NCBI GenBank assembly: GCA_003220535.1
Contig: QHSU01000081.1
Span: 1 to 64,000, forward strand
From: Candidatus Rokuibacteriota bacterium
GTDB lineage: Bacteria > Methylomirabilota > Methylomirabilia > Rokubacteriales > CSP1-6
Length of the DNA: 64,000 nt
Direction of reading: 5' to 3'
This document shows positions 28,361 through 36,708 of this stretch, piece after piece (position 1 is the stretch's first letter; the number at the start of each line of letters is the position of its first letter). The position numbers and the translations under genes are program-made. Under the pieces are notes generated by a model. The model was not told the DNA's origin and did not search any database. It worked only from the letters and a program-made list of their open reading frames with translations.

Positions 28361-29499
28361 TTTCGCACCAGGACGCGTGCGCGCTCATCGAGACGCCCCC
28401 CGAGGGGCTCGGCGACCTGCTCGCCCGCGCGGGCGAGCTTCGTGACCGTGGTCGGGGCCGCACGGTCACCTTTTCCGCCAAGGTCTTCGTGCCGTTGACG
28501 ACCCTCTGCCGCGACTACTGCGGCTACTGCACGTTCCGCCGCGATCCGGGCGAGCCCGGAGCCCACACGATGGAGCCGGGGGAGGTCGTGGCGCTCGCAC
28601 AGGCGGGGGGACGACTGGGTGCGAAGGAAGCCCTGTTCTCGCTGGGCGACAAGCCGGAGGCGGTGTTTCCCACGCACCGCGAGTTCCTCCGACGGCACGG
28701 CCACCGCACGACGCTGTCGTATCTCCGCGCCGTGTGTGAGGCCGTTGTGAAGGAGTCGCCCCTCCTGCCCCACGCCAACCCCGGTGTCATGGGCGAGCGC
28801 GATCTGGCCGCGCTGCGCGAAGTCAACGTGAGCATGGGGCTGATGCTCGAGACGCTCTCGGAGCGTCTCCTGGAGCGCGGCATGGCTCACGATCGGGCGC
28901 CCGACAAGCTGCCCGCGCGCCGGCTCCGGACGATCGCGCTCGCCGGCAAGCTCGGCATCCCGTTCACCACGGGCCTGCTCATCGGCATCGGTGAGACGCC
29001 CCGCGAACGCGTGGACGCGCTCGTTGCGATCCGCGACCTGCACGAGCGGCATGGGCACATCCAGGAGGTCATCGTCCAGAACTTCCGCGTCAAGCCCCGG
29101 ATCCCGATGGCCGACGCGCCCGAGCCGACGCTCGACGACCTGCTCCGGACCCTCGCGGTGGCCCGTCTCGTGCTCGGTCCGGACGTGAACATCCAGGCGC
29201 CGCCGAATCTGTCGCCACACGCCTATCCCCGCCTGCTGGCAGCGGGCCTCAACGACTGGGGCGGGATCTCGCCGCTCACGCTGGACCACATCAACCCCGA
29301 GAAACCATGGCCGCTGATCCCCGAGCTCCGGCGTGCAACCGAGGCCCAGGGCTTCGTCCTTCGCGAGCGTCTCGCGATCTATCCGGAGTTCGCGACGCGC
29401 GCCGAATGCCTGGACGAGAGCCTGCGGGCGCGCGTCCGGGACCTGGTCGACGAACGCGGTCTCGTGAAGGAATCCCATGAACGCTGGCGCCGCTGGTAG
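28357..29499 (+). CDS. cofG: 7,8-didemethyl-8-hydroxy-5-deazariboflavin synthase subunit CofG
   Basis: A 380-residue radical SAM enzyme. With CofH it makes the deazaflavin Fo from tyrosine and a flavin-pathway intermediate. The cluster motif CRDYCGYC (CX3CX2C) is at about residues 51-58. FTTGLLIGIGETPRERVDAL, EVIVQNFRVKPRIPMADAPEP and LNDWGGISPLTLDHINPEKPWP are CofG hallmarks. It is a separate protein, unlike the fused FbiC of actinobacteria. The start overlaps the upstream gene, and the end overlaps cofH by 23 bases. Confidence 0.96.
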   Translation: MISHQDACALIETPPEGLGDLLARAGELRDRGRGRTVTFSAKVFVPLTTLCRDYCGYCTFRRDPGEPGAHTMEPGEVVALAQAGGRLGAKEALFSLGDKPEAVFPTHREFLRRHGHRTTLSYLRAVCEAVVKESPLLPHANPGVMGERDLAALREVNVSMGLMLETLSERLLERGMAHDRAPDKLPARRLRTIALAGKLGIPFTTGLLIGIGETPRERVDALVAIRDLHERHGHIQEVIVQNFRVKPRIPMADAPEPTLDDLLRTLAVARLVLGPDVNIQAPPNLSPHAYPRLLAAGLNDWGGISPLTLDHINPEKPWPLIPELRRATEAQGFVLRERLAIYPEFATRAECLDESLRARVRDLVDERGLVKESHERWRRW

Positions 29500-30742
29500 C
29501 CTCCTCGCCTCGCTCGACTGGGTCTCGCGCGACATCCGCCCGATCCTCGCCCGGGCGCTCGACGGCCACGAGGTGTCGGTCGAGGACGGCATCGCGCTCA
29601 CGCGCGTCGAGGGCCGGGACCTCCACGCCCTGACGCTCGTCGCCGACGAGCTGCGGCGGCAGCAGGCCGGCGACGTCGTGACCTACGTCGTGAATCGCAA
29701 CATCAACTTCACGAACGTCTGCATCAAGCACTGCACCTTCTGCGCGTTCAGCCGCGATCATCGGGAAGAGGAAGGTTACTTCCTTCCCGTGGCCGAGGTC
29801 GTCCGCCGCGCCCAGGAGGCGCGGGAGCTCGGCGCCACGGAGGTCTGCATCCAGGCCGGCCTGCCGCCGAAGCTCGACGGCCGCTACTACATCGACCTCG
29901 CCCGCGCGATCACGACCGCGTTGCCGGACCTCCACATCCACGCCTTCTCGCCCGAAGAAGTGCTGTACGGGTCGGTGCGGTCGGGAATGCCGATCAGCGA
30001 CTACCTGGCGGAGCTGAAGGCCGCAGGCCTGGGAACCCTGCCCGGCACGTCGGCGGAGATCCTCGACCAGGAGATCCGCGACGTCATCGCGCGCGGCCGG
30101 ATCTCGGTCGAGCAGTGGGTCGACGTGATCACGACGGCGCACGCGCTCGGCATCCGCACCACCTCCACGATCATGTATGGGCACGTCGAGACGCCGGCCC
30201 ACTGGATCCGCCACATGGCGCTGCTCCGCGCGATCCAGAAGGACACCGGCGGCTTCACCGAATTCGTGCCGCTCTCGCTGATCCACTCGGAAGCGCCGAT
30301 GTGGGCCAAGGGGCTCGTCCCCGGCGTTCGGCCCGGCGCCACCGGGGCCGAGGTCGTGAAGATGCACGCGCTGGCCCGCGTGATGCTGGGCGCGACCTTC
30401 CGGAACGTCCAGTCCTCGTGGGTGAAAGAGGGGCCGAAGCTGGCGCAGCTGCTCCTGGCGGCGGGCGCCAACGACCTGGGCGGCACGCTGATCAACGAGT
30501 CGATCTCGACGTCGGCCGGCGCGCAGTACGGCCAGCTCGTGGGGCCCGCCGAGCTGCACCGCCTCATCCGGGACGTCGGACGGGTGCCGGCGCAGCGCGA
30601 CACGCTGTACGGCCTCCTTCATACCTATAGAGATGGCGAAGACCCCGAATCACCCCTCGATAAGATCGAGGACGCGGAAGCCCGATTCGGCTCGTATCGC
30701 CGACTGATCGCGTCGGGGGAATTCCGCTTCACGCGCGGGTAG
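29477..30742 (+). CDS. cofH: Fo synthase subunit CofH
   Basis: A 421-residue radical SAM partner of CofG. The cluster motif CIKHCTFC is at about residues 82-89, after VTYVVNRNINFTN. GATEVCIQAGLPPKLDGRYYIDL, LGTLPGTSAEILDQEIRDVI, TTSTIMYGHVETPAHWIRHM and the C-terminal LGGTLINESISTSAGAQ are typical of CofH. It belongs to the same large family as the menaquinone enzymes MqnC/MqnE, but adjacency to cofG and to the other F420 genes fixes the assignment. Confidence 0.96.
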   Translation: MNAGAAGSLLASLDWVSRDIRPILARALDGHEVSVEDGIALTRVEGRDLHALTLVADELRRQQAGDVVTYVVNRNINFTNVCIKHCTFCAFSRDHREEEGYFLPVAEVVRRAQEARELGATEVCIQAGLPPKLDGRYYIDLARAITTALPDLHIHAFSPEEVLYGSVRSGMPISDYLAELKAAGLGTLPGTSAEILDQEIRDVIARGRISVEQWVDVITTAHALGIRTTSTIMYGHVETPAHWIRHMALLRAIQKDTGGFTEFVPLSLIHSEAPMWAKGLVPGVRPGATGAEVVKMHALARVMLGATFRNVQSSWVKEGPKLAQLLLAAGANDLGGTLINESISTSAGAQYGQLVGPAELHRLIRDVGRVPAQRDTLYGLLHTYRDGEDPESPLDKIEDAEARFGSYRRLIASGEFRFTRG

Positions 30743-30815
30743 CCCCGCCGCGCGGCCTGTGGTAATAATGCAGTTCGCGTTCAACCACCATCCCTGAATC
30801 GACAGGAGGTCACCT

Positions 30816-31109
30816 GTGGCGAAGACGATGACGAAGTCTGCGACAGTCGCCTATCTCGCGGAGAAGACCAGCCTCTCCCGGAAGCAGATCGAAGGCATTC
30901 TCGACGAGACGCTGACGCTCGCCTCCAAGGAAGCGAAGAAGAGCGGCGTGTTCCTCCTGCCGGGATTCGGCAAGCTGGTCCTCGCGAACCGGAAGGCGCG
31001 GATCGGTCGGAATCCGCAGACCGGCGAGCCCCTCAAGATCCCGGCCAAGCGGGTGTGCAAGTTCCGCCTGGCGAAGAGCCTGAAGGACGCGGTGCTTGGC
31101 AAGAAGTAA
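30816..31109 (+). CDS. HU-family DNA-binding protein
   Basis: A 97-residue HU/IHF-like protein. The helical dimerisation part is TKSATVAYLAEKTSLSRKQIEGILDETLTLASKEAKKSG. The beta-arm is FLLPGFGKLVLANRKARIGRNPQTGEPLKIPAKRVCKFRLAKSLKD, with the RxGRNPQTGE tip of the DNA-binding arm. A basic tail ends in GKK. The GTG start follows a good AGGAGGT. It lies within the F420 cluster but 73 bases after cofH and is probably a nucleoid protein unrelated to the pathway. Confidence 0.92.
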   Translation: MAKTMTKSATVAYLAEKTSLSRKQIEGILDETLTLASKEAKKSGVFLLPGFGKLVLANRKARIGRNPQTGEPLKIPAKRVCKFRLAKSLKDAVLGKK

Positions 31110-31638
31110 GACTGGATCCCGCGCGGGGGGCCCGCGACCCGCCGCCGCTCCCGTTCCCTCGCTCTCGTCCGCGACCGTTCCGCGGGTCTGGCAGGGTATC
31201 GGCTACCGGCCCCTGCCGGACGCCGCGATGGCCCGGCCGCTCTTCGACTTCGCCGCCGTCCCCTGGCCCGCCGCCGACATCGCCTTCGCGTGGGGCGCCG
31301 CCACGGCCGCGGACGGCGGTGAGCGTCTGATCGGCGCGGCGATCACGGAGCGGAGCGGCCCGGCGATGATGCTGCACGGCCCGGTCGTCGTCGTCGAGGC
31401 CGAGCCGCTGGAGATCGCCTCGCAGCTCGTCGCCGCCGTCCTCGACCACGCCACGGCCGCGGGGGTCGTCACGCTCTTTGCGCGGCCCCAGAGCCTCGAC
31501 CGCGTCTGGGTTCGTTTCGGGTTCATCCCCGTGCCGGAGAGCACGCTGCCGCCGAGCTTCGCGGGCGGAGAGGGCGCCGGCCTCTACGCCTGGCGGGGCG
31601 GCAGCGCGCTCTGGACCCTGCGCGAAGTCCGCGACTGA
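31096..31638 (+). CDS. uncharacterised protein, possibly GNAT-like, in the F420 cluster
   Basis: A protein of up to 180 residues that I cannot assign firmly. The first ~28 residues are Arg/Pro/Ala-rich and may be untranslated. The TTG used here overlaps the HU gene; an ATG at residue 45 (31228) is an alternative. The middle (ERLIGAAITERSGPAMMLHGPVVVVEAEPLEIASQLVAAVLDHATAAG) and the ending (VWVRFGFIPVPESTLPPSF) look like the strand-helix and GF-strand of a GNAT acetyltransferase, but no clear acetyl-CoA loop is present. It ends one base before cofD, so it is probably co-translated with it. Confidence 0.6.
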   Translation: MARSKTGSRAGGPRPAAAPVPSLSSATVPRVWQGIGYRPLPDAAMARPLFDFAAVPWPAADIAFAWGAATAADGGERLIGAAITERSGPAMMLHGPVVVVEAEPLEIASQLVAAVLDHATAAGVVTLFARPQSLDRVWVRFGFIPVPESTLPPSFAGGEGAGLYAWRGGSALWTLREVRD

Positions 31639-31639
31639 C

Positions 31640-32563
31640 ATGCGCGTCGTCGCGCTCGCCGGTGGCACCGGCGCCGCCAAGCTCCTGAGAGGCCTGGCGG
31701 CGTCTGTTCCTCAGCGCGATCTGACCGTCATCGGCAATACCGGTGACGACACGGAGATCTGGGGGCTGCACGTCTCGCCCGACCTCGACACCGTGACGTA
31801 TGCGCTCGCCGGAATACTCGACGTCGAGCGCGGGTGGGGGCTCGCCGACGAGACGTTCCACTGTCTGTCCGCCATGGCCGCGTACGGCGCCGACACGTGG
31901 TTCAATCTGGGCGATCGCGACCTGGCGACCCATCTCACCCGCACGCGGGCGCTCCGCGAGGGACAGTCCCTCTCGATGGTGACCGCGCGGCTCGCGGCCC
32001 GCGCCGGCGTCGGCGCCCGCGTTCTGCCGATGAGCGACGATCCGATCCGGACGATGATTCGGACCCCGGGCGGGCGACTCACGTTCCAGGAATACTTCGT
32101 ACGCGAGAAGGCGCTCGTCGAAGTGGTCGGCGTGGACTACGAGGGCGCGGCGGCGGCCACGCCGGCGGCCGGTGTCGTCGACGCGATCCGGACCGCCGAC
32201 CTCGTCGTCGTGTGCCCGTCCAACCCGGTGACCTCCGTCGGCCCGATCCTCGCCGTGCCCGGGATCGCCGACGCGCTCCGCGAGACCACGGCGCCCGTGG
32301 TCGGCGTGAGCCCGATCGTCGGCGGCGCGGCCGTGAGCGGCCCGGCGGCGGCGCTCATGCACGCGCGGGGTCTCCCGATCTCGCCGCTCGGCGTCGCGGC
32401 GGCGTACGCGCCGTGGCTCCGACGCCTGCTGATCGACCGGAGCGACCGCGCGTGCGCGCCGGACCTCGAGCGGCTCGGCGTCGCAGCGGACGTGGCCGAC
32501 ATCGTCATGAAGAGCCGCGCGCACGAGACCGCGCTCGCCCGACACGTGCTCGAGCGCCGATGA
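31640..32563 (+). CDS. cofD: 2-phospho-L-lactate (or enolpyruvyl) transferase CofD
   Basis: A 307-residue transferase that joins the phospholactyl or phosphoenolpyruvyl moiety from the guanosine-activated donor to Fo. The start VVALAGGTGAAKLLRGLA, NTGDDTEIWGLHVSPDLDTVTYALAG, FNLGDRDLATHLTRTRALREGQSLS, CPSNPVTSVGPILAVPGI and VSPIVGGAAVSGPA are canonical CofD/FbiA motifs. I use the ATG at 31640; the frame is open earlier but overlaps the upstream gene without homology. Its stop overlaps the cofC ATG (ATGA). Confidence 0.96.
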   Translation: MRVVALAGGTGAAKLLRGLAASVPQRDLTVIGNTGDDTEIWGLHVSPDLDTVTYALAGILDVERGWGLADETFHCLSAMAAYGADTWFNLGDRDLATHLTRTRALREGQSLSMVTARLAARAGVGARVLPMSDDPIRTMIRTPGGRLTFQEYFVREKALVEVVGVDYEGAAAATPAAGVVDAIRTADLVVVCPSNPVTSVGPILAVPGIADALRETTAPVVGVSPIVGGAAVSGPAAALMHARGLPISPLGVAAAYAPWLRRLLIDRSDRACAPDLERLGVAADVADIVMKSRAHETALARHVLERR

Positions 32564-33249
32564 TCGTCGCCGCGGTGCCCATCAAAGATCTGATGCACGC
32601 CAAGCAGCGCCTCGTGAGCGTCCTCACGCCCGCCGAGCGTGGCGAGCTGGCTCGCGCGATGCTGCATGACGTGCTGCAGGCGCTAGCGGCAGCCGAGCTC
32701 GACCGCGTCTGGGTCGTCACGCGCGACCCGGCGGTCACGGCGATCGCGCGGGGCCTGGGCGTCGAGCCCCTCGCCGAGGCGGAGAATCGCGGTCACACCA
32801 CGGCCGTCGCGCTGGCTCAGGCCGAAGCGGCGCGGCGGGGTGTCGGAGTCTTCCTGACGGTGCCCGGCGACGTGCCGTGCGTGACCGCCGCGGAGCTCCG
32901 GCTGCTCGCGAGCGCCGCGAGCGAAGGTGCGCCGGCCTTCGCCCCCTCCCGCTCGGGGCTCGGGACCAACGGCGTCGCGCTGGCGCCGCCCGCCGCGATG
33001 GGGCTGACCTTCGGCGAACCCTCGTTCTCGCGTCACCTCGAGACGGCGCGGTCGCACGGGCTGATTCCTCGCGTCCTGGCGCTGCCGGGCCTCGGGCTCG
33101 ACATCGACACGCCCGAAGACCTGGCGGCGCTCCTGGCCGAGGGCGGCGCCACCGAGACCGAGCGCCTCGTGTCGCGCTGGTCTTCGGACCCGGGTCGCGC
33201 TTTTCTCAGGCCGCGAGCGATCGGGTCCGCACAGGATTCGCTGCGATGA
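32560..33249 (+). CDS. cofC: phospholactate/phosphoenolpyruvate guanylyltransferase CofC
   Basis: A 229-residue nucleotidyltransferase that activates the three-carbon phosphoacid with GTP. Motifs seen are the N-terminal VAAVPIKDLMHAKQRLVSVLTPAERGELARAML, LTVPGDVPCVTAAEL (metal-binding aspartate) and SRSGLGTNGVALAPP, followed by LPGLGLDIDTPEDLAAL. Whether the donor is lactate-, glycerate- or enolpyruvate-derived cannot be read from the sequence. A dispersed repeat begins right at the stop codon. The last ~20 residues (from LVSRWSSDPG) look poorly conserved. Confidence 0.93.
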   Translation: MIVAAVPIKDLMHAKQRLVSVLTPAERGELARAMLHDVLQALAAAELDRVWVVTRDPAVTAIARGLGVEPLAEAENRGHTTAVALAQAEAARRGVGVFLTVPGDVPCVTAAELRLLASAASEGAPAFAPSRSGLGTNGVALAPPAAMGLTFGEPSFSRHLETARSHGLIPRVLALPGLGLDIDTPEDLAALLAEGGATETERLVSRWSSDPGRAFLRPRAIGSAQDSLR

Positions 33250-33430
33250 AACGCGCGCCGCGGAGCCAGATCGCACTCAGGGTAGACCGGGCGTGTCGGA
33301 GCCGGTCGTGCCTATCTCAGGCCACCCTCGATTTGAGCCGTGCTCATGGCACCCGCTACAACACAGCCAGGCCGCGCCTGTCTCAGGCCACCTTCGGTCC
33401 AAGCCGGCCTCACGGCACCCGTTACAATAA
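33244..33430 (+). repeat. dispersed leader repeat, copy B (double)
   Basis: This region runs from the cofC stop to the cofE ATG. Read towards cofE it contains two successive core units, each with a TCTCAGGCCACC stretch and a GGCACCCG(T/C)TACAA end (at ~33315-33364 and ~33383-33428). Its complement matches copy A at both ends, including GGCTCCGACACGCCCGGTCT. It ends ACCCGTTACAATAA directly before the ATG, with no ribosome-binding site. Confidence 0.85.
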
Positions 33431-34177
33431 ATGCGCTACGAGGTGATCGGCGTAGCGGGAATCGGCGAGGTGCGCCCCGGCGACGACATCGCTCGCCTCA
33501 TCGTCGAGGCGGGCGCCCGCCAGTCGACGCCGGTCGTCCCCGGCGATCTCCTCGTGATCGGGCAGAAGATCGTGTCGAAGGCCGAGGGGCGGCTCGTCAG
33601 GCTCGCCGATGTCGAACCCTCGCCGATCGCCCTGGCCATGGCCGCGGGGCTCGCGAAAGACCCGCGGCTCGTCGAGGTCATCCTGCGCGAGTCGCGGCGC
33701 GTGGTCCGCATGGACAAGGGCATCCTCATCACCGAGACGCACCATGGCTGGATCTGCGCGAACGCGGGCGTCGATCAGTCCAACGTCGACGCCGACTGCG
33801 TGGCGCTCCTGCCCGAGGACTCCGACCGCTCGGCCCGGGCTGTGCGGGATCGCGTCCGCGCGCTCACCGGCGCCGAGGTCTTCGTGATCATCGCCGACAC
33901 GTTCGGGCGCCCCTGGCGCGAGGGGCTCACGAACGTCGCGATCGGTCTCGCCGGCTTCGCCCCGCTTCTCAGCTATCTCGGCGAGCGCGATCCGGCCGGT
34001 CGCCCGCTACAGGCGACGATCCTCGCGCTGGCGGACGAGCTCGCCGGCGCGGCCGAGCCCGTCATGGGCAAGCTCGACCGCATTCCGGCGGCGATCGTGC
34101 GTGGGCTCGCGTTGAAGGCGAGCGACGAGGGCTCGAAGCCACTCCTGCGCGAGCCCGCGCGTGATCTCTTCAGGTAG
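33431..34177 (+). CDS. cofE: coenzyme F420-0:L-glutamate ligase CofE
   Basis: A 248-residue ligase that adds gamma-linked glutamates to F420-0 using GTP. Seen are GIGEVRPGDDIARLI, GDLLVIGQKIVSKAEGRLVRL, GILITETHHGWICANAGVDQSNVD and FVIIADTFGRPWREGLTNVAIGLAGFAPL, all hallmarks of the CofE/FbiB N-terminal domain. It lacks the C-terminal nitroreductase-like domain of actinobacterial FbiB. The ATG has no visible ribosome site because a dispersed repeat abuts it. The F420 reductase gene begins eight bases downstream. Confidence 0.95.
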   Translation: MRYEVIGVAGIGEVRPGDDIARLIVEAGARQSTPVVPGDLLVIGQKIVSKAEGRLVRLADVEPSPIALAMAAGLAKDPRLVEVILRESRRVVRMDKGILITETHHGWICANAGVDQSNVDADCVALLPEDSDRSARAVRDRVRALTGAEVFVIIADTFGRPWREGLTNVAIGLAGFAPLLSYLGERDPAGRPLQATILALADELAGAAEPVMGKLDRIPAAIVRGLALKASDEGSKPLLREPARDLFR

Positions 34178-34185
34178 ACGGTCCG

Positions 34186-34830
34186 ATGAACATCGCGATC
34201 CTCGGCGGCACCGGCAAGGAAGGCGCGGGACTGGCGGCGCGCTGGGCGCGCGTCGGCCACTCGATCATCATCGGCTCGCGCGATCCCGAGCGGGCGAAGA
34301 CCAAGGCCGCCGAGCTGCGCGAGCTCACTCACAAGCTGCCGATCATCGGCGAGTCGAATGCCGAGGCGGCGCGCCTGGGGACCGTGATCGTCGTCGCGCT
34401 GCCGGCGCAAGGGCTCGCGGCCACCCTCCCGGAGGTCCGCGACGGCTGCCGCGACAAGGTCGTGATCTCGACGGTCGTGCCGCTGACGTTCGGCGGGCCG
34501 CGCCTCTTCACGCCGCCGGCGGCCGGCTCCTCCGCCGAAGAGGTGCAGATGCTCCTGCCGGACGCGAAGGTCGTCGCCGCCTTCCACCACATCGCCGCCC
34601 ACGAGCTCTCCGACACGGATCACTCGATCGAGTGCGATCTGCTCCTCTGCGGGGCCGACGCCCCGGCCAAGGAGACCGTGGGCGAGCTGGCGCGCTCGAT
34701 GGGCTTGCGGCCGATCGACGTCGGCGGCCTCTCCAACGCGGGACCGCTCGAGGGCATCACCGCGGTGCTCGCCACGATCAATCGGCGATACAAGCTGAAG
34801 AACTCCGGCATCAAGATCACCGGCCTCTGA
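34186..34830 (+). CDS. npdG: NADPH-dependent F420 reductase
   Basis: A 214-residue Rossmann protein that exchanges hydride between NADP(H) and F420. The N-terminus NIAILGGTGKEGAGLAARWARVGHSIIIGSRDPERA shows the GxGxxG loop and the SR that binds the NADP phosphate. VVVALPAQGL, FHHIAAHEL and the ending GGLSNAGPLEGITAVLATINRRYKLKNSGIKITGL are typical of TIGR01915 proteins. It supplies reduced F420 to enzymes such as the LLM oxidoreductase at the head of the cluster. Confidence 0.94.
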   Translation: MNIAILGGTGKEGAGLAARWARVGHSIIIGSRDPERAKTKAAELRELTHKLPIIGESNAEAARLGTVIVVALPAQGLAATLPEVRDGCRDKVVISTVVPLTFGGPRLFTPPAAGSSAEEVQMLLPDAKVVAAFHHIAAHELSDTDHSIECDLLLCGADAPAKETVGELARSMGLRPIDVGGLSNAGPLEGITAVLATINRRYKLKNSGIKITGL

Positions 34831-34883
34831 GGAGCCCGCCAGGCCCGAGGTCTCCGTCATCGTTCGCCATATCCTTTTGTAAA

Positions 34884-34900
34884 GGTGCGCGAGTCGCACC
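34884..34900 (+). terminator. hairpin between the F420 reductase and cupin genes
   Basis: Perfect six-base arms GGTGCG (34884-34889) and CGCACC (34895-34900) enclose a five-base loop, 54 bases after the npdG stop. A T-rich stretch (CCTTTTGTAAAGG) precedes it, itself a small palindrome (34873-34885). It is a possible end of the F420 transcript. Confidence 0.35.
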
Positions 34901-34983
34901 GGGAGTCTCGCCCAGGGTACGTCAGTTCCGGGATAGACTGCATGAGCCACCACGAGGACCCACAGAACAGAGGAGGCTTGGAC

Positions 34984-35397
34984 ATGAAACGGTCGATCTG
35001 TGCACTCGCTGTGACGCTTGCTCTCGGCATCGCGGTCGGCGCGGGCATGACGGGCTTCGTGAACGCGATGCAGCATGTCAAAGTCAAGGAGCTCTACAAA
35101 GCTGACCTCGTCACGAGTGATGGGAAGGAAGCGAGCATGTTCCTCGCTGAGCTCGCGCCCGGGGCGAACATGGGCAAGCACTACCACCCGGGCGACGCCT
35201 TCGCCTACATCCTTGAGGGGACGATGCTGCTCGAGATCGCCGGAAAGGAATCGGTCACCCTGAAGCCCGGACAGAGCGGCAGCCTCCCGCCGCGGACCGT
35301 GCACGACGACAAGAACGCGAGCCAAACCGCTCCGCTGAGGTTCCTGGTGTTCCACGTCGCGAAGAAGGGTGACCCGCTCGCGGTTCCGGCGCAGTGA
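34984..35397 (+). CDS. secreted small cupin protein
   Basis: A 137-residue single-cupin protein with an N-terminal signal peptide (ICALAVTLALGIAVGAGMTGFVNA). The cupin motif 1 is ANMGKHYHPGDAFAYILEGTM, carrying the metal-binding HxH and the later E. Motif 2 is LPPRTVHDDKNASQ, with the third histidine. It is probably a periplasmic metal-dependent sensor or oxidoreductase; the substrate is unknown. The ATG at 34984 is preferred because GAGGAGG lies seven bases upstream and the signal peptide starts there. Confidence 0.88.
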   Translation: MKRSICALAVTLALGIAVGAGMTGFVNAMQHVKVKELYKADLVTSDGKEASMFLAELAPGANMGKHYHPGDAFAYILEGTMLLEIAGKESVTLKPGQSGSLPPRTVHDDKNASQTAPLRFLVFHVAKKGDPLAVPAQ

Positions 35398-35410
35398 GCG
35401 AACGTGGAAC

Positions 35411-35437
35411 AGCCGCTGTACACGCGGCTCAGCGGCT
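35411..35437 (+). terminator. hairpin after the cupin gene
   Basis: Perfect eight-base arms AGCCGCTG (35411-35418) and CAGCGGCT (35430-35437) enclose an 11-base loop, starting 14 bases after the cupin stop. No T-run follows, but the position fits a terminator. The rest of the gap to 35562 shows nothing I can name. Confidence 0.5.
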
Positions 35438-35562
35438 AGAATGACTGACGTCACCTGACAGTATCCGAGCGCCGCGTGCGTTATACGCTACCGACGTGAA
35501 CACTCGAGGCTTGTCCCGGCGCCGGACTCGCCTTGCCGGACCTCGCCCCGCTCGCGCGGTGA

Positions 35563-36018
35563 TCAGGCCCGGGAGACGACCAGCCCCAGGTAGACGATCA
35601 CGACCGCGAGCAGCAGCACGACGCGGTCCATCCACGCGATCGCCGACAGCGCCCCGTGGGGATCGTCCCCGGCGGCCAGCGCGCGCGCCAGGCGCGGCAC
35701 CTGCGCGAAGTCGCGCTGGCCAGCCACCGCGACGGCGGCGAGGACGAGCATGAACTTGAGGGCCAGGGCGAGCGCAACGCCGCTCTCCAGCACCCGCTCG
35801 AGCGGCCCGAGCCGCGTCACGTTGTAGAACCCGGTCAAGACCGCGATCGCGATTGCGGTCCACGTCACCGCTCGCCCGCGGCGCAGCACCTCGGCGAAGG
35901 GGCCGGCCCCGCCCCGCCGCGCCGCGGGCACGAGTGCCAGCGCCTGGTACAGGAGACCGCCCACCCAGGCCACGACGCCCAGCACATGCAACCACACCAC
36001 GACGAGCGACAGCGTCAC
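35563..36018 (-). CDS. CopD-like membrane protein
   Basis: A 151-residue protein with four predicted membrane helices: LVVVWLHVLGVVAWVGGLLYQAL, WTAIAIAVLTGFYNV, ALALALKFMLVLAAVAVAG and VVLLLAVVIVYLGLVV. The WLHxxGxxxWVGG pattern of helix 1 and the LKxxL segment resemble the CopD/DUF4149-type proteins, some of which handle copper or haem. The GTG start at 36018 overlaps the HAD hydrolase stop by four bases. The frame is open far upstream inside the HAD gene, but without homology. It is the last gene of the tusA operon. Confidence 0.75.
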   Translation of the reverse strand: MTLSLVVVWLHVLGVVAWVGGLLYQALALVPAARRGGAGPFAEVLRRGRAVTWTAIAIAVLTGFYNVTRLGPLERVLESGVALALALKFMLVLAAVAVAGQRDFAQVPRLARALAAGDDPHGALSAIAWMDRVVLLLAVVIVYLGLVVSRA

Positions 36019-36707
36019 GGTGCCTGGTCGGTCAGGAGCGCCACGACGCGGTCGACGTCGGCGAGATTCCCGAAGAGCAGGTCGGGCCCGCACGTCGCCA
36101 GCTCGTCGGACGGGTGCTGGCCGGTGGCGACGGCCACCGCGACCGCGCCGCAGCCGCGGGCGCACTCGACGTCGAGCGGCGTGTCCCCGATGATCGTGAT
36201 CCGGTCGAACGTGAAGTCGTGGCCGAGGGCACGGGCACGCTCGCACGCGATCCCCGGCAACCGGCGGCGGTCGGCGTCGTCTCCGCCGTAGGCGGCGACC
36301 CGGAAGAGCGGCCAGAGGCCCGTCGGCGCGAGCTTGATCCGGGCGCCGGCTTCGATGTTCCCGGTGAGGAGCCCGACGAGCGCGTCCGGCCGCCCGGCGA
36401 GGCGCCGCACGACGTCGGCGACCCCGGGCATGAGCTGGACGCGCGAGCCGTCGCCGATGAGACGGGCGAGCTCACGCACGTAGGCCCGAAAACAGTCGTC
36501 GACGCGCGACCGGATCGCCTCGGCGTCGACGCCCGCCTCGGTCATGAGGTCGTGGACGATGCGCAGATCGGTCCGGCCGCGGAAGTCGTAGCGGTCGATG
36601 GTCCCGGCTGTGCCGTAGGTCTCTTCGAGCGCCCGGGCGAACGCGGCGCGGCCGGCGCCGCGCACGGTCACCAGCGTGCCATCGATGTCGAAGAGGAAGA
36701 GGCGCAC
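36015..36707 (-). CDS. HAD-superfamily hydrolase, phosphoglycolate-phosphatase-like
   Basis: A 230-residue HAD phosphatase. Motif I is LFLFDIDGTLV with both aspartates at residues 8 and 10. A helical cap follows (VRGAGRAAFARALEETYGTAG). Motif II is LLTGNIEAG, a lysine is in ARIKLAPTGLW, and motif III/IV is ITIIGDTPLDVECARGCG. The substrate is unknown. It lies one base after the cysteine-desulfurase-like gene and overlaps the membrane protein gene. Confidence 0.88.
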   Translation of the reverse strand: MRLFLFDIDGTLVTVRGAGRAAFARALEETYGTAGTIDRYDFRGRTDLRIVHDLMTEAGVDAEAIRSRVDDCFRAYVRELARLIGDGSRVQLMPGVADVVRRLAGRPDALVGLLTGNIEAGARIKLAPTGLWPLFRVAAYGGDDADRRRLPGIACERARALGHDFTFDRITIIGDTPLDVECARGCGAVAVAVATGQHPSDELATCGPDLLFGNLADVDRVVALLTDQAP

Positions 36708-36708
36708 C

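Noticed and set aside
28357..30742. A fused FbiC-type Fo synthase
   Set aside because: CofG and CofH have separate starts and stops in different frames with a 23-base overlap, so they are two proteins.
33423..33428. TACAAT at the end of the dispersed repeat as a -10 promoter box for cofE
   Set aside because: The start point would fall inside the coding sequence, two bases separate it from the ATG, and no suitable -35 lies upstream. The same geometry at the regulator gene overlaps its ATG.
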